From assembly GCA_031287285.1 (NCBI GenBank), contig JAITTC010000260.1:1-19890 (forward strand): a DNA stretch of 19,890 nt, given 5' to 3'. The notes under the pieces were generated by a model. The model was given only the letters and a program-made list of their open reading frames with translations. It did no database searches and was not told the origin of the DNA. Positions 7,021 through 14,540 of the stretch are shown in pieces. This DNA comes from Christensenellaceae bacterium. GTDB lineage: Bacteria > Bacillota > Clostridia > Christensenellales > UBA1750. A program made the translations under genes and the position numbers. The first letter of the stretch is position 1. Every line of letters starts with the position of its first letter.

Positions 7021-7049
7021 TTGCAAAGGCGCATCTTACACGATATGAT
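7021..7049 (+). promoter_or_regulatory. Promoter of the isoprenoid-kinase pair
   Basis: TTGCAA and TATGAT are separated by 17 bases. Transcription would begin near 7056, which rules out the earlier in-frame starts at 7021 and 7045 for the next gene. Confidence 0.6.
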
Positions 7050-7098
7050 AGGGCAAGACGCGAAAAAGGGGATGCGGCTCGGGCCGCTGTGGTGTTTT

Positions 7099-7761
7099 AT
7101 GCGCGATGATCTTTTAGGCTTGGTTCTATCGCTTGGCTTTATAGGCCTTGTGCTGTTTGCCTCCGGGCAAATCGCCTCTCGCCTGGGCCTGAGCGGCGAA
7201 GCCCTCCGCAAGATGGTGCACATCGGCGTTTCCAACTGGTGGCTGATCGCCGGGCAGTTCTTCCACTCGCCCTGGCTGGCCGCCGCGGTGCCCGCGCTCT
7301 TCATCGTGGTCAACGCCATTCCAGAAAGACTGCCCCCCTTAAAAACCCTGCAAAATATCACCGATAAGACCCGCAAGGGTACGGTTTATTACCCCATCTC
7401 GCTGGCGATTTTGGCACTGCTTTGCTTCGGGCCGCTGAAGAGCCCCGCGCTTGGGGCCTTTGGGGTGCTTTGCATGGGCTATGGCGACGGTTTGGCAGCC
7501 GTGATCGGCCAAAGGCTTGGCAAGCGGCGCTTTCGCGTTTTTGGGGCGGAAAAAAGCGTTGCGGGCTGCGCCGCGATGCTGCTCGTATCGCTTTTGGCCT
7601 GCTATTTCACGGCCTTTTTCTATGGGCTGGCGGTGCCGCCCTATATTCCCGCGATTTTGGCCGTTTTTGCGCTGATTTTAGAGCTTTTCACCCCCTTTGG
7701 GCTCGATAACCTGACGGTTCCCCTGGGCGTGACCGCCTTGGCCTTCGCGCTGGTGCATTGA
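7099..7761 (+). CDS. VTE5-like isoprenoid-alcohol (phytol/dolichol-type) kinase
   Basis: 220 residues, about seven membrane segments. Features of the CTP-dependent polyprenol/phytol kinase family (SEC59/DGK1/VTE5) are LRKMVHIGVSNWW near 37-48, TRKGTVYYPISL at 91-102, MGYGDGLAAVIGQRLGK at 126-142 and EKSVAGCAAM at 151-160. Characterised members phosphorylate a lipid alcohol (phytol, dolichol, diacylglycerol) using CTP at the membrane. The substrate here is unknown. I chose the ATG at 7099 because family proteins start right before the first membrane helix; ATG 7072 is preceded by AAAAAGGGG and is an alternative adding nine residues. The next gene starts one base after this stop, so the two are surely co-transcribed. 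Confidence 0.8.
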   Translation: MRDDLLGLVLSLGFIGLVLFASGQIASRLGLSGEALRKMVHIGVSNWWLIAGQFFHSPWLAAAVPALFIVVNAIPERLPPLKTLQNITDKTRKGTVYYPISLAILALLCFGPLKSPALGAFGVLCMGYGDGLAAVIGQRLGKRRFRVFGAEKSVAGCAAMLLVSLLACYFTAFFYGLAVPPYIPAILAVFALILELFTPFGLDNLTVPLGVTALAFALVH

Positions 7762-7762
7762 C

Positions 7763-8551
7763 ATGGGCGCGCCCTGGCTGCCCTTCGCCCTTTGCGCGGC
7801 GCTGACCTCGCTCATCTGCCTTTTCTCGTGGAAGAAGCGGCTTTTGCGCCAGTCTGCCTGCGTTCTTGCCCTGCTGACCGGCCTTTGCTTCTTCCTCTTT
7901 GGCGGCTGGCTCTTATGGGGGATGCTGATCCTCTTCTTTATGAGCTCCTCCCTCGCGGGGAAGCTCGGCAAACACCGCCGTGCCGGGGCAGGCAGGGAAG
8001 GAACGGGCCGAAGGGCCGCGCAGGTGCTGGCCAACAGCCTGCCCGCGCTGATTGCGGCTTTCTTTTATTGGCTGGGCGGGCAAGCGCCCCTTTTGATGGC
8101 GGCGCTTGGGGCCATCGCGGCCGCTGCCTCAGATACCTGGGCTTCCGAAATCGGCGTGCTAAGCCGCAAAAGCCCCGTTTCGATTCTCACCCTTCGGCCG
8201 GTGCGCGCCGGGCTTTCTGGCGGAATCAGCCCTTTGGGCTGCCTGGCGGGGGCGCTGGGCTCGCTTTGCATCGCGCTGCCAGCCGGGCTTGTTTTGCTCT
8301 CATTTCCGGCGTTTTGGGCGGTTTTTCTGGGCGGCTGCGGGGGCTGTGTGGCCGATAGCCTTCTGGGCGCTTCGCTGCAGGCCAAGTACCTGGGGCAAGA
8401 TGGCGAGCTCACCGAGGAGCCCTATGGTCCCAGCGGCCCGAATCGCCTTTTTTCGGGCCTTCGCTCGATGAATAACGACTGGGTCAACGGCTTGAGCGCT
8501 GCCGGCGCCGCGCTGCTCTCCTCCTGCTTTTGGCTGCTTTTTAGGGCCTAA
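7763..8551 (+). CDS. DUF92 / VTE6-like membrane protein, predicted isoprenyl-phosphate kinase
   Basis: 262 residues, about six membrane segments. Family signatures are GRRAAQVLANSLPAL at 82-96, AASDTWASEIGVLS at 121-134, ILTLRPVRAGLSGGISPLG at 141-159, CVADSLLGASLQAKY at 195-209 and MNNDWVNGLS at 236-245. This is the DUF92/TMEM19 family, whose plant and cyanobacterial member VTE6 converts phytyl phosphate to phytyl diphosphate. The gene starts one base after the VTE5-like stop (TGACATG). The pair therefore could carry out two successive phosphorylations of an isoprenoid alcohol; the substrate is inference. No good Shine-Dalgarno is visible, which fits translational coupling. Confidence 0.88.
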   Translation: MGAPWLPFALCAALTSLICLFSWKKRLLRQSACVLALLTGLCFFLFGGWLLWGMLILFFMSSSLAGKLGKHRRAGAGREGTGRRAAQVLANSLPALIAAFFYWLGGQAPLLMAALGAIAAAASDTWASEIGVLSRKSPVSILTLRPVRAGLSGGISPLGCLAGALGSLCIALPAGLVLLSFPAFWAVFLGGCGGCVADSLLGASLQAKYLGQDGELTEEPYGPSGPNRLFSGLRSMNNDWVNGLSAAGAALLSSCFWLLFRA

Positions 8552-8576
8552 TCTCCCTTATTATGAGGGATTTTTT
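8550..8576 (+). terminator. Terminator after the kinase pair
   Basis: TCCCT and AGGGA flank a short loop and are followed by TTTTTT. The hairpin begins at the stop codon of the DUF92 gene. Confidence 0.65.
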
Positions 8577-8666
8577 CAAAAGATAAGCGCTGGACGCATA
8601 GTTTTACCATTGAAGGGCAACGCTAGCATCAATCCAAACTCTATTTCAAAGGAGCTGACAATTCGG

Positions 8667-8867
8667 ATGGATAAGCTTGCCCTGACCCTCGTCATTCTTG
8701 GGGCCATCAACTGGCTGCTGGTGGGGCTGTTCCAGTTTGACTTCTTCTCTTGGATCTTTGGCGGCCCGGCCACGGTGCTCGCGCGCATCCTTTACTCCAT
8801 CGTGGGCATCGCGGGGCTTTGGTGCATCTCGCTGCTGTTCCGCCACAGGGAATACGTCGAGGAGTAG
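8667..8867 (+). CDS. DUF378 family small membrane protein
   Basis: 66 residues from MDKLALTLVILGAINWLLVG, the typical opening of DUF378 proteins, with two membrane segments (about 4-22 and 38-58, ARILYSIVGIAGLWCISLLF) and a short charged tail. Function unknown. The ATG at 8667 lies 12 bases after GGAG, longer than usual; an in-frame ATG at 8610 gives a non-family N-terminus. It has its own terminator downstream and another terminator upstream, so it is likely monocistronic. Confidence 0.85.
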   Translation: MDKLALTLVILGAINWLLVGLFQFDFFSWIFGGPATVLARILYSIVGIAGLWCISLLFRHREYVEE

Positions 8868-8889
8868 GCGCAAAGAGCGCGCAAACGGC

Positions 8890-8918
8890 AAAAAGCAGGC
8901 AAAGGCGCCTGCTTTTTT
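8890..8918 (+). terminator. Strong intrinsic terminator after the DUF378 gene
   Basis: AAAAAGCAGGC pairs perfectly with GCCTGCTTTTT across a six-base loop, ending in a T run. Confidence 0.85.
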
Positions 8919-8929
8919 CGTTTGTGGCA

Positions 8930-9151
8930 TGGTTCATGGTTGTTGTAAGGGCACCGCCTTCTTCAAAAGGCCTTGAGCGGCCGCGCTATGGTGCCGCTTG
9001 CTTGGGAGCCGTGCTGCCCTGCGCCTCAAGCTGATCTTTTACCTCTTGGATTCAACATTTCCATCCACGCGACCGCGACGGCCGCGATGTGGCTGAAGAA
9101 GCGGGACTTTACGACGGCGGCTATTTCAATCCACGCGCGAGTGGGGATGAT
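8930..9151 (+). repeat. Locus B left part: I-C-like and chimeric CRISPR repeat relics
   Basis: No gene seen. At about 9053 an I-C-like relic reads CATTTCCATCCACGCGACCG followed by the inverted CGACGGCCGCG. At 9122 a second repeat starts TATTTCAATCCACGCG but ends GAGTGGGGATGAT like the I-E-type repeat, so it is chimeric. The two ATTTC starts are about 67 bases apart, the period expected for I-C (about 32 plus 35). The stretch 8930-9050 shows nothing I recognise. Confidence 0.55.
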
Positions 9152-9207
9152 CTGGATTGCTTCTTCGTCATTGCGAGGAGCGGAGCGACGCGGCAATCGC
9201 AATGACG
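9152..9207 (+). repeat. Element M3 (half copy)
   Basis: Starts CTGGATTGCTTCTTCGTC directly after the chimeric repeat at 9122-9151 and ends CAATCGCAATGACGAAA. It carries the short fused form, with a CGGCAATCGCAATGACG right side. A further fragment of the same right end recurs at about 9266-9288 (GCGGCAATCGCAATGACG). Confidence 0.75.
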
Positions 9208-9303
9208 AAAAAAGGGCGCAGAGCGCTCTGTGGTAGCGGTTGCCATGCGCGACACCGCCCCGAATGCGGCAATCGCAATGACGGCGAAATGGTTACACTT
9301 CTT

Positions 9304-9412
9304 CGTCATTGCGAGGAGCGTAAGCGACGAAGCAATCCAGCAGCAATGCGCAAGCGCTTCTTCAAAAAGGGGGACGCTGGATTGCTTCGTTGCCACTCGC
9401 GATGACGAAAGG
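9304..9412 (+). repeat. Element M4 (nearly full copy)
   Basis: Contains CGTCATTGCGAGGAGCG, GAAGCAATCCAG, a loop with CTTCTTCAAAAAGGGG, CTGGATTGCTTCGTTGCC and CTCGCGATGACGAAAGG. It lacks only the first CTGGATTGC. A decayed I-E-like repeat follows without a gap. Confidence 0.8.
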
Positions 9413-9438
9413 CCTTCCCACGCGCGAGCGGAAGTGAT
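9413..9438 (+). CRISPR. Isolated I-E-like repeat between M4 and M5
   Basis: A 26-base stretch from CCTTCCCACGCGCGAG to AAGTGAT, aligned to bases 1-26 of the array repeat. The final bases of the 29-base repeat are replaced by the start of M5. Confidence 0.65.
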
Positions 9439-9562
9439 CTGGATTGCTTCGCTGGCTGTCATTGCGAGGAGCGGAGCGACGCGGCAATCCAGCAAGCATG
9501 TGCAAAGGCCTCTTCAAAAAGGAGGACGCTGGATTGCTTCGTTGCCATTCGCAATGACGAGG
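9439..9562 (+). repeat. Element M5 (full copy)
   Basis: Starts CTGGATTGCTTCGCTGG right after repeat base 26. Includes both arms (CATTGCGAGGAGCGGAGCG and TTCGCAATGACGAGG) and the CCTCTTCAAAAAGGAGG loop hairpin. Confidence 0.8.
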
Positions 9563-9584
9563 TAAGAAGGCGCTGATTGATCCC

Positions 9585-9675
9585 CGTCGTTGCGAGGAGC
9601 GGAGCGACGCGGCAATCGCAATGACGAGAAAAGGGGGACGCTGGATTGCTTCGTTGCCATTCGCAATGACGAAAG
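9585..9675 (+). repeat. Element M6 (rearranged copy)
   Basis: Contains CGTCGTTGCGAGGAGCGG, a short right end (CAATCGCAATGACGAG), then GGGGGACGCTGGATTGC and a second right end TTCGCAATGACGAAAGG. It therefore has two right ends, as if two copies recombined. Confidence 0.75.
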
Positions 9676-9676
9676 G

Positions 9677-9697
9677 CCTTCCCCGCGCGAGCGGGAG
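9677..9697 (+). CRISPR. Truncated I-E-like repeat ending locus B
   Basis: CCTTCCCCGCGCGAGCGGGAG follows M6 immediately. The rest of the repeat is lost; no spacer or further repeat follows. Confidence 0.55.
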
Positions 9698-9706
9698 AAA
9701 CGACAT

Positions 9707-9848
9707 CGAAACCACGCCCGAAGGCCTTGGGCTGGGTCGCGGCCAGAATGGCCGCGCGGATTGTGACCCTGATCGCCTGAAGAGCTGAAGAAGGGCCGGC
9801 TTGAGGGTTTAATTGCACCGTCTTTTGAGCGGGAGGAACGGAGTTCAT
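9707..9848 (-). pseudogene. Possible truncated reading frame at the edge of locus B
   Basis: An ATG at 9848 with AGAGG five bases upstream opens a frame (MNSVPPAQKTVQLNPQAG, then VTIRAAILAATQPKAFGRGF) that looks coding for about 47 residues and then runs into the decayed CRISPR repeat and M6, where composition becomes repeat-derived. It may be the 5' remnant of a gene cut off when locus B formed. I do not recognise the protein. Confidence 0.25.
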
Positions 9849-9904
9849 ATACACCTCTTAATAGCCTATAAAGGGGAAAATGAAAATATTCAGGGATGAA
9901 AAGT

Positions 9905-10129
9905 ATGGAGTATCACGCCCCAAACTCTATTCCTATCATCCAAGCGATGGCAGCCGCTCTGCTGATCGGCGGCCTAGCCTTATATGCTTGGCTTCCGCGG
10001 GCCGCCTTGAAGCAGGGCAGGGTCGCGCAAGTCATTTTGGCGGCGTTCAGCTCAATTTTCGTATTCTCTTCACCGCTTTTTTCTCAGTTTCAGGGATATT
10101 CCACGATTATCCGCCTGCCTTTGCAATAG
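9905..10129 (+). CDS. Small putative membrane protein (uncertain)
   Basis: 74 residues with two hydrophobic segments (IIQAMAAALLIGGLALYAWL and VILAAFSSIFVFSSPLF). AGGG lies nine bases before the ATG at 9905, and a possible promoter (TTCATA, 17 bases, TATAAA) lies upstream. The last 60 bases overlap the 3' end of the DUF3795 gene on the other strand, which is the better-supported gene. It could be a real orphan, a truncated gene whose end was lost, or a chance frame. Confidence 0.35.
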   Translation: MEYHAPNSIPIIQAMAAALLIGGLALYAWLPRAALKQGRVAQVILAAFSSIFVFSSPLFSQFQGYSTIIRLPLQ

Positions 10130-10615
10130 GCGGACTGCAACCGCCGCTCTTTCTTTCGGCGTCGTCTCCGCAGATATGGACGCTGTAATTTGCGCGATGG
10201 CAAGCCGTATACTTTCTAAATCAAGCAGATTTACAGCCGCGCAATAAAAGGTCTTTCGCCGCCCGTCGTTGAAGTTTTCGAGCAGTTCGCGGAGTATTTC
10301 GACCTTTTCGCGCTGCTCCCCGTTATAGGATTCTATTCCAATGGTTTTTGCTTTCTCAAGGTCGGCAAGCATATTCCTGTGGGTGATGAACGAATCAAAC
10401 TCCATCGCATCCGCATGCCGATCGCAGGGATATTCCTCACACAAATAGCAGTATTCATGGCCGCCATGCGCCAGGGCGCACCGAATGACCGCGCAGGGCT
10501 GATGCCCCGCTCCGCCGCCGCAGCCAGGGCAATAGCCCGCCAATTTCATCTGGCAAAGCCCGCAATTCAGCCCGCAGAGCGAGAGCAGTTGATTTTGACG
10601 CGAGTAGCCCTTCAT
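10070..10615 (-). CDS. DUF3795 cysteine-rich protein
   Basis: 181 residues. The N-terminal half is rich in cysteine: CGLNCGLCQMKLAGYCPGC, then C41, C46 and CYLCEEYPC, giving ten likely metal-binding cysteines within the first 64 residues. This is the DUF3795 family, thought to bind zinc or an iron-sulfur cluster; function unknown. The C-terminal half is helical and ends ADNRGISLKLRKKR. I chose the ATG at 10615 (GAGGAG about ten bases upstream) because the family begins just before CGLNC; the longer frame runs back towards the MFS gene. It follows the MFS gene by 61 bases and may share its transcript. Confidence 0.85.
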   Translation of the reverse strand: MKGYSRQNQLLSLCGLNCGLCQMKLAGYCPGCGGGAGHQPCAVIRCALAHGGHEYCYLCEEYPCDRHADAMEFDSFITHRNMLADLEKAKTIGIESYNGEQREKVEILRELLENFNDGRRKTFYCAAVNLLDLESIRLAIAQITASISAETTPKERAAVAVRLLQRQADNRGISLKLRKKR

Positions 10616-10676
10616 GCTATTTCTTCTCCTCACTTTTTCAGGATGCTCGCCAAAACGAGGGAGCTGCCCGAAGCTG

Positions 10677-11855
10677 CTATGGGGTCTGCGGGCGCGGGTT
10701 TTCATAGGCCAAAAAGGCCCAAACAGCGGCTAAAACGCCGAGCGCGCCGATAAGCAGGAAGGTATTTGGGTAATTGCCCACAAGGCCATGAATGGCGCCT
10801 GCCACGACGGGCCCAAGCGTCATCCCAAGGCCATAGACGCTCTGAAAAATACCCATTGCCAGGGCTTTTTGCCCGCCGTTTAGCTCGCGGCCCGCGTTGG
10901 CCATCAAAAGAACGTTCGTGGTGACCATGCTGATGCCAGCCAGGGCCTGCAGCGCGATGAGCAGGGAAGCGGAACGCGCGAAGGAGATGCAGACGCAGTA
11001 AATCGCCAGGAGCAAAAAGCAGCCGGCAAGCATCTCCCGCTCGGGCAGGCGGCGGTTCGCGGTTTTGCCCAGCAAATAGGAGGTAACGACGCCAAGCGCT
11101 TGGCTGACGAGCGAAAGCAGGCCGATTTGCAGGCTGCTGGCCCCCAGGGATTCCTGCGCAAAGACGCCGACGAAGGAGCCGTTCGTGGCGAAGAGAATGA
11201 ATTGGGCAAGCGTCATCAGGAGGGAGCACAGCCAAAGGGTCTTGTTTTGCAGCGTTTGCAAAAAGCTCGCGCCAGAAAAGCTTTTTTGAACGGCGGCTGG
11301 CCGAGAACTGCCGGAAGCGTTGAGCAAAAACAGGCCAAAGCCGATCGCCGCGGCCAGCGCGCCGATGCCAAAGAGCAGGCGGATATTGGAGCCGTTGTAG
11401 AGGAAGGTGCCCGTCAGCATCGAGATAAAAACGCCTGCGGAGTTCGCCGCGATGAGCTTGCCCATGCGTTGGTTTGCATTACCCTCGCCTTCAAGGACGA
11501 AGGCCGCATACGAAACCCAGGTTGCGGAGGCCACGCCGGCCGCCGCGCGCGAGAGCAGGAAGATTTGGGGGGAGTCCGAAAGGAAGGGGAGCAGGCAGGC
11601 CAGCACGATGGCCAAAAGGCCGCCGCCCATGAAGAGACGATGATTTCCGGTCAGGCTATCGCCCAGGCTCAGCGGAACGCGAAGCAGCATCTGCGTAAAG
11701 CCATAAGCGCCCACGATGGTGCCGATCAGCGTGGCGGAAACGCCGGCCGCCGCAAGGTAGGGCGACAAAAAGGGCCCGTAGATGTATTGCGCAAACCAAA
11801 ACAGCATGACGACCAAATAGAACAGCTTGCTTTGAATTCTTCGAAGAAACGCCAT
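10677..11855 (-). CDS. Major facilitator superfamily transporter
   Basis: 392 residues with about 12 membrane segments. The start FYLVVMLFWFAQYIYGPFLS, the cytoplasmic loop RVPLSLGDSLTGNHRLFMGG between helices two and three, and the second-half LALQALAGISMVTTNVLLMANAGRE and GIFQSVYGLGMTLGPVVAG fit MFS_1 drug/sugar-efflux type permeases. The substrate cannot be told. The ATG at 11855 follows GAGGCGG at seven bases. It is preceded by a plausible promoter and followed by DUF3795. Confidence 0.9.
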   Translation of the reverse strand: MAFLRRIQSKLFYLVVMLFWFAQYIYGPFLSPYLAAAGVSATLIGTIVGAYGFTQMLLRVPLSLGDSLTGNHRLFMGGGLLAIVLACLLPFLSDSPQIFLLSRAAAGVASATWVSYAAFVLEGEGNANQRMGKLIAANSAGVFISMLTGTFLYNGSNIRLLFGIGALAAAIGFGLFLLNASGSSRPAAVQKSFSGASFLQTLQNKTLWLCSLLMTLAQFILFATNGSFVGVFAQESLGASSLQIGLLSLVSQALGVVTSYLLGKTANRRLPEREMLAGCFLLLAIYCVCISFARSASLLIALQALAGISMVTTNVLLMANAGRELNGGQKALAMGIFQSVYGLGMTLGPVVAGAIHGLVGNYPNTFLLIGALGVLAAVWAFLAYENPRPQTP

Positions 11856-11900
11856 GAAAAAACCGCCTCTTTCCGCGCGGTGGCGCGCAATATTGAAAGA

Positions 11901-11929
11901 AGTATAGCATAAATGGGCGAGCTGTGGAA
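11901..11929 (-). promoter_or_regulatory. Promoter of the MFS-DUF3795 unit
   Basis: On the minus strand TTCCAC and TATACT are separated by 17 bases. The -10 box is good and the -35 box poor. It lies about 45 bases before the MFS start. Confidence 0.5.
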
Positions 11930-12414
11930 TCCGCGCTTAGCTTGAAAAAAGAGGGCCGGCGATGTATCCTGAAGCGGACGGAGAATGGGGGAAGCGAGAG
12001 GAGGGAATCTCGCATGGCGGCTGCGGGAGTATCTCCCCGCTGTTCGTGTTTTGGCTCAAAACGGCGAGGGGGAATTCCTTCATTGCCAGGCGCGCGCACA
12101 AGAACGATCTGCCCGGCCTGCGAGAGAGCACCGGCGGCGCTGCGCGAATTTTATGAGAAAAGCTGCTTCATTTTGCCGCCCAAGCTTGATGAACTGCGAT
12201 TCATCACGAGGAGAAGCGTTCCTGGCCTGCCATGCTTTATGGATAATGGGTTCTTTCGCAAGGATTTTAACATGGTGGATTTCGTGCCCTTTGGTGAAAC
12301 GCATCTGGATGAATTCTTCGAAAGGCTTGGGGATTGCGAGCACAGCGAAAAGATCGAGGGATCAACTCTGATTTTTTGGGTTGTGTTCTTGAAAGAACGG
12401 AGGAAAAAAGGGCT
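11930..12414. other. 485-base gap with no convincing gene
   Basis: Frames are open on both strands but none matches a family I know. The plus frame ending at 12418 gives MVDFVPFGETHLDEFFERLG and overlaps the methyltransferase start as ATGA, which would suit a coupled gene, yet it has no Shine-Dalgarno and its third codon positions are less GC-rich than the neighbours. It is probably a gene remnant or chance. No CRISPR-like repeat or M element is present. Confidence 0.4.
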
Positions 12415-13212
12415 ATGACGGAGTTTGAGCAAAACGCCAAGCGCTTTAGCGAAATCGCCTCGGTTTATGACGAGGCGCGGCCCGCGATGCCGGAGGCCTT
12501 GCCGCGCATCGTGCGGAATTACCTGGGGGGCAAGCCCGGCCGGGTGCTGGATTTGGGCTGCGGAACCGGCCTTTCCACCGCGGTTTGGCGCGGGCTTTGC
12601 GCGCAGGCAATCGGCATCGAGCCAAACGAGGAGATGCTTCGGCTCGCGCGCGAAAAGGAAGCGGAGGGGCTCTTCTTTTTGCATGCCTTTTCGCACGAAA
12701 TTCCCCTGCCGGGTGCCTCTGTAGACGCCATTATCTGCTCGCAGTCCTTTCATTGGATGCAGATCCCCGAAACCCTGCGGGAGGCGGGCCGGCTCCTGCG
12801 GGACGGCGGCCTATTCGCTGCGGTGGATTACGATTGGCCGCCGGTCTGCGCGCCAAGGGTGGAAAGGGCCTACCAAGCCATGATCGACCGGGTCAAGGCA
12901 CTGCAAAGCGCGGATTTGGAGCTTCGCGATCCCTTTACCAGGGCCGATAAAAGCGCGCACTTGGAGGCGCTGCAAAAGAGCCGCGTCTTTTCCTACGTGC
13001 GGGAGCTTTATTTCATGAACGAGGAAGGCTGCTCAAGGGAAAGGCTGCTCGGCATGGCCAAATCGCAGGGCGGGCTGAGCCGCATTCTATCGCTTCGCCC
13101 TGAAATGGTTAAAAAAGAGCTTTCAGAACTTGATCGCGCCGTGGAAGAGAGCTATGGCGGGGCAGACTTCCGGGTAAGCTTTTGCTATAGGCTGCGCCTT
13201 GGGCTGAAATGA
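12415..13212 (+). CDS. Class I SAM-dependent methyltransferase
   Basis: 265 residues. Motif I is VLDLGCGTG at 44-52 (SAM binding), the acidic strand-two residue is in IGIEPNEEML, and DAIICSQSFHW follows as the post-I/motif IV region, all typical of the Methyltransf_11 group. Substrate unknown: these enzymes methylate small molecules such as trans-aconitate, ubiquinone precursors or metabolites. The ATG at 12415 has GGAGG 11 bases upstream and AAAGGG closer. It is ten bases before the punA gene, so the two form an operon. Confidence 0.9.
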   Translation: MTEFEQNAKRFSEIASVYDEARPAMPEALPRIVRNYLGGKPGRVLDLGCGTGLSTAVWRGLCAQAIGIEPNEEMLRLAREKEAEGLFFLHAFSHEIPLPGASVDAIICSQSFHWMQIPETLREAGRLLRDGGLFAAVDYDWPPVCAPRVERAYQAMIDRVKALQSADLELRDPFTRADKSAHLEALQKSRVFSYVRELYFMNEEGCSRERLLGMAKSQGGLSRILSLRPEMVKKELSELDRAVEESYGGADFRVSFCYRLRLGLK

Positions 13213-13222
13213 GGGGGAAGAG

Positions 13223-14041
13223 ATGGATTTGATGCAGCGTCTAGACGAAACCCTGCGAGCGATGCGCGAAAGGGTCGCTGTTCGGCCCCAAATCGGCGTC
13301 ATCTTGGGCTCTGGCCTTAGCACACTCGCGGAACGGATTGAAAAACCGTGTTTTTTGCCCTATGGGGAGCTCCCGAATATGAAGCGCTCGACCGCGCCCG
13401 GGCATGAGGGGCGCTTCGTGCTGGGCCCGCTCGCCGGGGTGCCGGTGGTCTGCATGCAGGGGCGCTTGCACCGCTACGAAGGGCATTCGATGGAGGAAAT
13501 CGCCTTTCCCGTTCGCCTGATGCGGCAAATGGGCATCAAAACGCTGATCCTGACCAACGCGGCGGGCGGGATCAACGAGGGCTTTCGCCCCGGCGACATC
13601 ATGCTCCTGCGCGACCACATCAACTTAATGGGCGCCAACCCGCTGATCGGCCCCAACGAAGAAGCCTTGGGCGAGCGCTTTTTCGACATGAGCCGCGCCT
13701 ACCCGGAAGCGCTGCGCAACACCGCCAAGCGCTGCGCGCAAGAGCTTGATATCCCCTTGAAAGAGGGCGTTTACCTGGCCACCAGCGGCCCGAACTTTGA
13801 AACCCCGGCGGAAATCCGCATGATGCGCAGCTTGGGTGCGGACGCCGTGGGGATGTCCACGGTGCCGGAGGTGCTCGCTGCCGCGCATATGGGCCTGCCC
13901 GTCTTGGCCTTTTCGCTGATCAGCAACTTGGCCGCCGGGATGAAGAATGAGGTCCTTTCCGGCGAGGACGTGATTCGGGTGGGGCTGAGCAGAGCGGAAG
14001 CGCTGAGCGCGCTGGTTTCCGCCGTAATCGCGCGCATTTGA
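13223..14041 (+). CDS. punA: Purine-nucleoside phosphorylase (trimeric, PNP-I)
   Basis: 272 residues, the usual size. It splits purine nucleosides with phosphate into base and ribose 1-phosphate (salvage). Motifs: phosphate-binding GVILGSGLS near 25-33, GRLHRYEGH at 80-88, TNAAGG at 111-116, purine-site GPNFETPAE at 189-197, GADAVGMSTVPEV at 205-217 and SNLAAGM at 234-240 with the base-recognising Asn235. These mark the low-molecular-mass, inosine/guanosine-preferring class. The start has GGGGG five bases before the ATG. No terminator with a T run follows; a GGGG/CCCC hairpin lies at 14049-14060, then locus C begins. Confidence 0.95.
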   Translation: MDLMQRLDETLRAMRERVAVRPQIGVILGSGLSTLAERIEKPCFLPYGELPNMKRSTAPGHEGRFVLGPLAGVPVVCMQGRLHRYEGHSMEEIAFPVRLMRQMGIKTLILTNAAGGINEGFRPGDIMLLRDHINLMGANPLIGPNEEALGERFFDMSRAYPEALRNTAKRCAQELDIPLKEGVYLATSGPNFETPAEIRMMRSLGADAVGMSTVPEVLAAAHMGLPVLAFSLISNLAAGMKNEVLSGEDVIRVGLSRAEALSALVSAVIARI

Positions 14042-14207
14042 AAAAAGAGGGGCAAAACCCCGCTAAAGGCGATGTGCCGGGGCCTAGGCGTTCGTTTCCG
14101 TTGCGCGGAAGCGCGCCTTCAAGCCCCATGCCGTTGTTTTGGTGCTTTTCCCAGTGCCATATGGGCGGCGGCGCGGGATGGCCTCACGCTGCGCGCGGGC
14201 CGTGCGT
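14042..14207. other. Gap between punA and locus C
   Basis: 166 bases without a recognisable gene. GCTTTTCCCAGTGCC near 14143 may be a far-decayed I-E-like repeat. Otherwise I see nothing. Confidence 0.3.
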
Positions 14208-14335
14208 GTTTTCAATCCCCGCGCGAGCGGGGGTGATCCCTCGGTATAGGTTTGGGTACGGTATAGGATACGCTTTCCCCGCGCGAGCGGAGGCGCTGAG
14301 CGGCCAAGAAGCCTGCATTGCTTTCCCGCTTCGCG

Positions 14336-14369
14336 CTGGATTGCTTCACTGCCACCTGCAACGGCGAAG
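14336..14369 (+). repeat. Element M7 (fragment)
   Basis: CTGGATTGCTTCACTGCCAC followed by CTGCAACGGCGAAG looks like a worn right half of M. It follows a shortened repeat (14320-14335). Confidence 0.5.
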
Positions 14370-14406
14370 AAGGGCGCGGCGTGTTCTGCGGGCGGCAACT
14401 TGGCAT

Positions 14407-14514
14407 CGTCATTGCGAGGAGCGTAAGCGACGAAGCAATCCAGTAAGAACCATCAAAGGCCTCTTAAAAAAAGAGGACGCTGGATTGCCTCGTTGCCACT
14501 TGCAATGACGAGAG
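14407..14514 (+). repeat. Element M8 (nearly full copy)
   Basis: Contains CGTCATTGCGAGGAGCGTAA, GACGAAGCAATCCAG, a loop hairpin (GGCCTCTTAAAAAAAGAGG), CTGGATTGCCTCG and TTGCAATGACGAGAG. It lacks the first CTGGATTGC. A single repeat follows. Confidence 0.85.
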
Positions 14515-14540
14515 GCTGTCCCCGCGCGAGCGGGGGTGAT

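Noticed and set aside
8298..8412. Frames antisense to the DUF92 gene
   Set aside because: Shadow of a clear family gene; no ribosome site.
9121..9715. Open frames over locus B with peptides such as VIARS and FVIANGNEAIQ
   Set aside because: They come from the M element arms, which read open in several frames; they are repeat-derived.
12151..12753. 200-residue minus-strand frame over the gap and the methyltransferase
   Set aside because: Overlaps a well-supported gene, has no family features and no ribosome site.
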